Program-made: the position numbers and the translations under genes
Source: an uncultured Clostridium sp.
GTDB taxonomy: Bacteria > Bacillota > Clostridia > TANB77 > CAG-508
NCBI GenBank assembly: GCA_900554365.1
Contig: USGY01000018.1
Span: 1 to 29,129, forward strand
Reading direction: 5' to 3'
Length of the DNA stretch: 29,129 nucleotides
The notes under the pieces: generated by a model
What the model saw: only the letters and a program-made list of their open reading frames with translations
Database searches by the model: none
Told to the model about the DNA's origin: nothing
Shown: piece by piece, positions 24,561-29,129 of the stretch
How the letters are laid out: the number at the start of each line of letters is the position of its first letter
How positions within the stretch are numbered: position 1 is the stretch's first letter

Positions 24561-25532
24561 TTATACATTATTAAATAATTTTTTATTTTCTTTTTCTGTT
24601 TTATTTTTCATTATCAAATAATAAATTTTCTTAAAATGAAGTAAGACTAATATTTGAACTTTTTTAATAATTGGTACATTTGCTTTTAATATATAATTTT
24701 TATTTTCACTTATCTCTTTTAGCATTTGTTTTTTCCACTTATTTTGATTATCATAAAGAATAATTGCATTATATATTCCCATACAATTAGTTAAGTAATT
24801 TTTCATAAATTTATTATAAGATTTAGTATACTTTTCTTTAATAAATTCTCTTGCATTTTTATATGCATAATAAGAATCAATTCTAACGTTTTTTGTTTTA
24901 CTTATGCTTCCTTCTCTTTGTCTATAATAATAATAGACATTTGATGATAGAATAGTTTTTTGTGCTTTTGCCATAAGTTTATAAATAACAAATATATCTT
25001 CACTAGTTTTTCCAAAAGGAAATTTTATATTATTCCAATATTCTCTCAAAAAAACCTTATCACAAACTCCTCTTCCAATAATTCCCCAATAATCAAATAT
25101 ATCTTCATTTTCAATTAAAATATATTCGTTAGTATTATTTATTTTATCTTCAAAATTGTTATAACAACTTTGTGCTTGAAACACAAACATATCTGAATCT
25201 AATTTTTTCATCATTTTTATTGCATAAGAATAAGCACCACAATCAATCCAATCATCTGAATCAATAAAAGTTATATATTTTCCTGTTGCTATTTCTATGC
25301 CTTTATTTCTGGCATCAGCCAAACCGCCATTTGTTTTATGAATTACTTTAATTTTAGAATCTTTTTCAGCATATTCATCAGCTATATTTCCAGATGAATC
25401 ACTTGAGCCATCATCAACAAGTATTATTTCGATATTTTTATAAGTTTGATTAATTAAGCTATTTATACATTTTCTTAAATACTTCTCCACATTATATATA
25501 GGCACAACTATTGATAACTTATCATTTTCCAT
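24561..25532 (-). CDS. Family 2 glycosyltransferase
   Basis: The 323 residues begin with the GT-A fold of GT2 enzymes: LSIVVPIYNVEKYLRKCINSL, then IEIILVDDGSSD, NGGLADARNKGI and the metal-binding FIDSDDW (about 92-98). The C-terminal third carries a basic amphipathic region (FKKIYYLIMKNK) fit for membrane association. It overlaps the end of the upstream GT2 gene by 11 bases, so translation is coupled. It adds one sugar to the lipid-linked repeat; donor and acceptor cannot be read. Confidence 0.93.
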   Translation of the reverse strand: MENDKLSIVVPIYNVEKYLRKCINSLINQTYKNIEIILVDDGSSDSSGNIADEYAEKDSKIKVIHKTNGGLADARNKGIEIATGKYITFIDSDDWIDCGAYSYAIKMMKKLDSDMFVFQAQSCYNNFEDKINNTNEYILIENEDIFDYWGIIGRGVCDKVFLREYWNNIKFPFGKTSEDIFVIYKLMAKAQKTILSSNVYYYYRQREGSISKTKNVRIDSYYAYKNAREFIKEKYTKSYNKFMKNYLTNCMGIYNAIILYDNQNKWKKQMLKEISENKNYILKANVPIIKKVQILVLLHFKKIYYLIMKNKTEKENKKLFNNV

Positions 25533-26514
25533 TTTTTTTCACCTTCATCTTTTCTATATAAATTTTAATATCATATATAAAAGGACAATATTTTACTATT
25601 ATATATTTTAATTTCATTTTTGTTGTCAAATTATTAGTATTGATTTTTTTCTTATACTCTATAAATTTATTATTAAAGCATTTAAAATCTAAAGTCTTAT
25701 TTATATTATAGATTTTCATAAGTTTATTCATTCTAATAAAAATAGCACAATATTCCACTTTTAAATAATTAACATCAAATCCACATTTTTCCAATTTTTC
25801 TATTTCATTTATTCTAACATAAAAATATGTTAACTTTTTCCTATTAAATTGAACGTTAGAAACACTATCATTATGACTAACATAATGATAATATTTATCA
25901 TTTGTATATGATACACTTAAATTTTTATTTTTTTCAATTATTTCAACATTAAATAAATCATCTTCTAAAACAACTGCTCTATTATCAAATTCTATATTAT
26001 ATTTCTTAATACACGTTGTTTTATATAATTTATTACATGTATAACCTTGTATACTTCTAACATAAAACATGCTTTTAGCAAATTCTTCTCTCGAAAATAT
26101 TTTTGAAGTATATTGAAAGTTGAATTTTTGATTACACTTTTCATCTTCAAAAAAAAGATTACAAATAGAAATATCCGTTTTAGAATTCATAAGATTTCTA
26201 TATAAAGATTCATACATTTTTTTATCAATATAATCATCAGCATCAATAAAACCTATATATTTCCCAGTAGCTAATTTGATACCTACATTTCTCGCAACAG
26301 AAACTCCAGAGTTATCAATATGTATAGTTTTTATTCTTTTATCCTTTATTGCATATTCTTCGATAATTTCGCTTGATAAATCATTAGAGCCATCATCAAC
26401 AAGAATAAGCTCGATATTTTTATAAGTTTGTGCAAGAACACTCTCTATACATTTAGTTAAATATTTTTCGGCATTATATATTGGCACTATAATTGATATT
26501 TTTTCTTCAAACAT
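25522..26514 (-). CDS. Family 2 glycosyltransferase
   Basis: The start is the ATG at 26514 (MFEEKISIIVPIYN), seven bases after AAGGAG; a start at 26535 would include that site. The 330 residues show ISIIVPIYNAEKYLTKCIESV, LILVDDGSND, NSGVSVARNVGI and FIDADDY, the GT2 nucleotide- and metal-binding set. The C-terminal half is Lys/Ile/Asn-rich and diverged from the neighbouring GT2, so the two probably make different linkages. It overlaps the downstream GT2 by 11 bases. Confidence 0.92.
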   Translation of the reverse strand: MFEEKISIIVPIYNAEKYLTKCIESVLAQTYKNIELILVDDGSNDLSSEIIEEYAIKDKRIKTIHIDNSGVSVARNVGIKLATGKYIGFIDADDYIDKKMYESLYRNLMNSKTDISICNLFFEDEKCNQKFNFQYTSKIFSREEFAKSMFYVRSIQGYTCNKLYKTTCIKKYNIEFDNRAVVLEDDLFNVEIIEKNKNLSVSYTNDKYYHYVSHNDSVSNVQFNRKKLTYFYVRINEIEKLEKCGFDVNYLKVEYCAIFIRMNKLMKIYNINKTLDFKCFNNKFIEYKKKINTNNLTTKMKLKYIIVKYCPFIYDIKIYIEKMKVKKNGK

Positions 26515-26525
26515 TTTTAACTCCT

Positions 26526-27680
26526 TTACTTCCAAAATTGCAATAACTTAATATCTCCCATTGAAAAAGAAAATATTGACATCAATAATAATAGTATAGC
26601 ATATATTGCATTATTTTTTGATATTACAAATTCTCTATTTCCATCATTTTCAATATTTAAATAATTAAACGCTGTCATTACTATCGGTAAAGTAATCATA
26701 CTAAGAAAAATAATATAACGATGAAATATACTATATTCAAAACTAAATAATAAAATAATTAAAACATAAATCATAATAAATCTTATATAATTTTTATCAT
26801 CTAAATTATTTTCATCACCGTTATTTTTGTTTTTTTTCTTATATATATTAATTAAATATAATAAAACAAATAAATTAAATATTGATATTAAATATCCATT
26901 AAATGTGAAATATACGCTTTTAGATAAATATGTATTAGCTTTTTCTGAAACTGCATTTATAATAACATTGCCATATCTTAATGTAATAAATACAACTGAT
27001 AGGAAAATCGTAATATTAAAAAGTCTTTTATATCCATTTTTTTCTTTTTTTAAAATCAAAAATATAACTCTGACTAAAATTAGTGGCACAACTGAAATAT
27101 GGAATCCAATTGCAAGAAAATATATAAATAAATTTGAAAATATTGATTTTTTCTTTACAAATTCTCTATAAAAGCATAAGTATATCAATGTATAAGCTGT
27201 AGTAGAACGAATTCCACTTATCAAATCTATGTATTGTCCTAACATCATAAATAAAAACATAGTTCTAGCTATAGTTAATCCGTTATATTTTTTTAATTTT
27301 CCATAATCAATAATCGTATAAAAAATTATTGAATAAACAATCGTTGTTACAAAAGTTTGTAATAAATTCACATCACCTAATCTATTAATTATATAAAAAT
27401 AAAAAAATCTAGTATAATCTGTAGATTGAAATAATAATTCAAACATTTCATTCCAAGTATAATTATAATAATTTAAAACATGACTTTGCTGATTTGTTAA
27501 ATCTATTTCGCAAAAAGGTTTAAAAGAATAACTAAGTATAGATAATATAATTACATAAAAAAACATATATCTTTTTATTTTTTTATAATTATTAGTCCTT
27601 GAAATGAAAAAACTAAATAATATAGCTAAAAAAATAAACAATCCTTCTCCACAAAGTCTTTCAAATATTTTTGATTCCAT
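26526..27680 (-). CDS. EpsG-like polysaccharide polymerase (Wzy-type)
   Basis: The start is the ATG at 27680 (MESKIFERL), eight bases after AAGGAG; a TTG 42 bases upstream would reach into the GT4 gene. The 384 residues hold about ten hydrophobic segments. The early loop has the EpsG-like pattern of a charged stretch followed by YNYTWNEMFELLF and, after two helices, an RSTTAYTLIYLCF-type segment. EpsG/Wzy proteins join flipped repeat units outside the membrane. The placement among glycosyltransferases and Wzx supports the role; polymerases diverge fast, so this rests on topology and context. Confidence 0.8.
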   Translation of the reverse strand: MESKIFERLCGEGLFIFLAILFSFFISRTNNYKKIKRYMFFYVIILSILSYSFKPFCEIDLTNQQSHVLNYYNYTWNEMFELLFQSTDYTRFFYFYIINRLGDVNLLQTFVTTIVYSIIFYTIIDYGKLKKYNGLTIARTMFLFMMLGQYIDLISGIRSTTAYTLIYLCFYREFVKKKSIFSNLFIYFLAIGFHISVVPLILVRVIFLILKKEKNGYKRLFNITIFLSVVFITLRYGNVIINAVSEKANTYLSKSVYFTFNGYLISIFNLFVLLYLINIYKKKNKNNGDENNLDDKNYIRFIMIYVLIILLFSFEYSIFHRYIIFLSMITLPIVMTAFNYLNIENDGNREFVISKNNAIYAILLLLMSIFSFSMGDIKLLQFWK

Positions 27681-27693
27681 TAAATTTTCTCCT

Positions 27694-28851
27694 TCATTTG
27701 CATATTTTAGCAAGAATTTCAATCTTATCTTCTATTTTAAAATGTTTTTTTGCATAAATTAAAGATAATTTTGATAAACATTCTCGCATATTTTCATTAG
27801 TTAAAATTTCTTTTATCCAATAATGAAAATCTTTTTCTTTTGAAATAATACCTCCTAAAAAATATCTTACAATTCCAACATCTGTTGATAAATAAGGAAC
27901 TCCCACAGACATAGTTTCAACCAAAGACATAGGATAAACTTCTTTTTTACTAGTCATTATATAAAGCTCTGCATTTGATATATATTTTACAATTTCTTTT
28001 CTTTCAATTCCGTATAACATTTTAATAGGTTTTATATTATCATTTAAATGTCTTACTTTTCTAATTCTTTTTATGTATTTTTCCAAATTACTATAATATT
28101 TATTTTTTTGGCTTCCAATTAATACTAAACCTATATTTTCATCTATATTACTTTTTAAAAACTCCCTAATTGCAATTTTTTGATTTTTAACATTAGAATA
28201 ATTTGCAACTTGTATTATGTATTTATTAAAAGGTTTGGAAAAATTCTGATCACATTTAAGCTTAAAAAACTCTTCAGATGCTGCATTATTGATGATTTTT
28301 GAATTAATATTATATTTCTTTCTAAAAAATATATTTGCATAATCTTTTTCATGTAATTGAATTATATTATCATATTTTCTGAAGTTTCTACCATTAATTA
28401 AATAATAAACAAACCATCTAAATTCTTTCCATATTTTATTTATAAAGCTTTCTAAATTACTGAAGTCAACACAAGAAAACTTAAAATCAAACATTCCATG
28501 CATATATAATATTTTTTTACAATTATAACTTCCTATTTTTTTTAAAATAACATCTGTAAAAGCATTTTGAGTACAGACATTTATCATAACATCACATTTA
28601 TTAGCTTCATCTTTTATAACTTTTTTATATTCCTTTTTATTTCCAAAATAAAATCCAAATTTCGTATACAAATTAATTCTTTTAATTTTTACGCCGTTAT
28701 GACATTCTTCCTTTATTTTTTCTCCTCTATTAGAGGTTATTACAGTAACATCATTTCCTAATTTACACAAACCTTCCGCTAAATATTGAGTAACATTTTG
28801 TACACCATCATTTTTAGGGTAATATGTTGATACGGTAATTAAAATTTTCAT
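27694..28851 (-). CDS. Family 4 glycosyltransferase
   Basis: The 385 residues have the GT-B fold of retaining GT4 enzymes. The start ILITVSTYYPKNDGVQNVTQYLAEGL is the N-terminal Rossmann strand and acceptor loop. In the C-terminal half YIIQVANYSNVKNQK is the domain-2 entry, and SKKEVYPMSLVETMSVGVP contains the EX7E pair that binds the nucleotide sugar. Its ATG overlaps the upstream stop by four bases (ATGA) and the RBS is weak (AAAGAAG), so translational coupling is likely. Sugar specificity is unknown. Confidence 0.92.
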   Translation of the reverse strand: MKILITVSTYYPKNDGVQNVTQYLAEGLCKLGNDVTVITSNRGEKIKEECHNGVKIKRINLYTKFGFYFGNKKEYKKVIKDEANKCDVMINVCTQNAFTDVILKKIGSYNCKKILYMHGMFDFKFSCVDFSNLESFINKIWKEFRWFVYYLINGRNFRKYDNIIQLHEKDYANIFFRKKYNINSKIINNAASEEFFKLKCDQNFSKPFNKYIIQVANYSNVKNQKIAIREFLKSNIDENIGLVLIGSQKNKYYSNLEKYIKRIRKVRHLNDNIKPIKMLYGIERKEIVKYISNAELYIMTSKKEVYPMSLVETMSVGVPYLSTDVGIVRYFLGGIISKEKDFHYWIKEILTNENMRECLSKLSLIYAKKHFKIEDKIEILAKICK

Positions 28852-29129
28852 TTTTTATTCTTCTTTCTTAAAATTTTTTTTATTTCATTAAATCTAATAA
28901 ACCTATTTTTAATAGCTCTAGCTAAAAAATAAATTTTATTTCTTTCAATAATAGTATTTACTGGTAAATACGAATTGAATTTTTCACGAGTTAATTCTTC
29001 AAAATCAATAAAAGCATTGTAAACAATTAAAAATTCATCTTCATTCTTAACAAAATTTTTCATTTTTCTCTTTTGTAGATGTATATAAGCATACTCTTGC
29101 AACTTTTTTTTATTTTTATAATAATTAAT
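28848..29129 (-). CDS. 3' part of a polysaccharide-cluster gene, cut by the window edge
   Basis: The frame is open to the last base of the window, so at least 93 C-terminal residues are seen and the 5' end lies outside. A TTG at 29102 has no RBS, so it is not taken as the start. The visible part is very basic at its end (KKILRKKNKK) and contains EYAYIHLQKRKM and DEFLIVYNAFIDFEEL. The first stretch is reminiscent of the C termini of capsule-locus glycosyltransferase-like proteins in Firmicutes, but no firm family can be named. It overlaps the GT4 gene by four bases and belongs to the same operon. Confidence 0.7.
   Translation of the reverse strand: MNYYKNKKKLQEYAYIHLQKRKMKNFVKNEDEFLIVYNAFIDFEELTREKFNSYLPVNTIIERNKIYFLARAIKNRFIRFNEIKKILRKKNKK

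Overview
The window is AT-rich (roughly a quarter GC by eye) and gene-dense, with almost every gene on the minus strand. It looks like chromosome from a Gram-positive, endospore-forming member of the Clostridia. The support is spoIIP, a der-plsY-gpsA lipid/ribosome block, LPxxG-type wall-anchored proteins, a Gram-positive cpsC-cpsD-cpsB capsule module and AGGAGG-type ribosome binding sites. A low-GC gut clostridium is plausible, but no 16S gene is present to test it.

Region 1 (1-4273) is accessory. A prepilin-like surface protein (84-1226) ends in a FISUMP/DUF1566-like, C-type-lectin-like domain. Its last ~40 codons jump to about 45% GC and include a run of eight consecutive NNC codons. They are followed by three tandem perfect hairpins that all carry the loop GTAA on the coding strand. 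This is the pattern of a diversity-generating retroelement (DGR) target. The template repeat and reverse transcriptase are not in the window and would probably lie beyond its left edge. Upstream is a self-contained small transcription unit with a strong promoter, an RBS, a 26-codon ORF built around a (TG)16 tract, and a terminator; changing the tract by one unit would switch the frame to a 61-residue protein. Next come a nucleoside phosphorylase, a radical SAM enzyme with a viperin-like layout, and a HIT-like protein, all with nucleotide-chemistry themes.

Region 2 (4371-17117) is mostly housekeeping: RNase P RNA, a membrane-anchored protein, dtd, a zinc-ribbon protein, gpsA, plsY, der, pyk, an acyl-ACP thioesterase, pgi, spoIIP, a small membrane protein and glmM. 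The der gene has a one-base insertion at about 10193 that disrupts its first P-loop; this is either an assembly error or a real lesion in a normally essential gene.

Region 3 (17134-29129) is a cell-surface polysaccharide locus. cpsC-cpsD-cpsB-glmM form one operon with a clear promoter at 19740-19768. Upstream is a pair of cohesin-like proteins with LPxAG sorting signals and identical ten-residue tails. A 5'-truncated ISL3-family element on the plus strand separates these from a Wzx/Wzy-type assembly cluster. That cluster holds an acyltransferase, a flippase, two GT2 and one GT4 glycosyltransferases, an EpsG-like polymerase and a gene running off the right edge. The glycosyltransferases build a lipid-linked repeat unit, Wzx flips it, the EpsG-like protein polymerises it, and CpsB/C/D control chain length and export.
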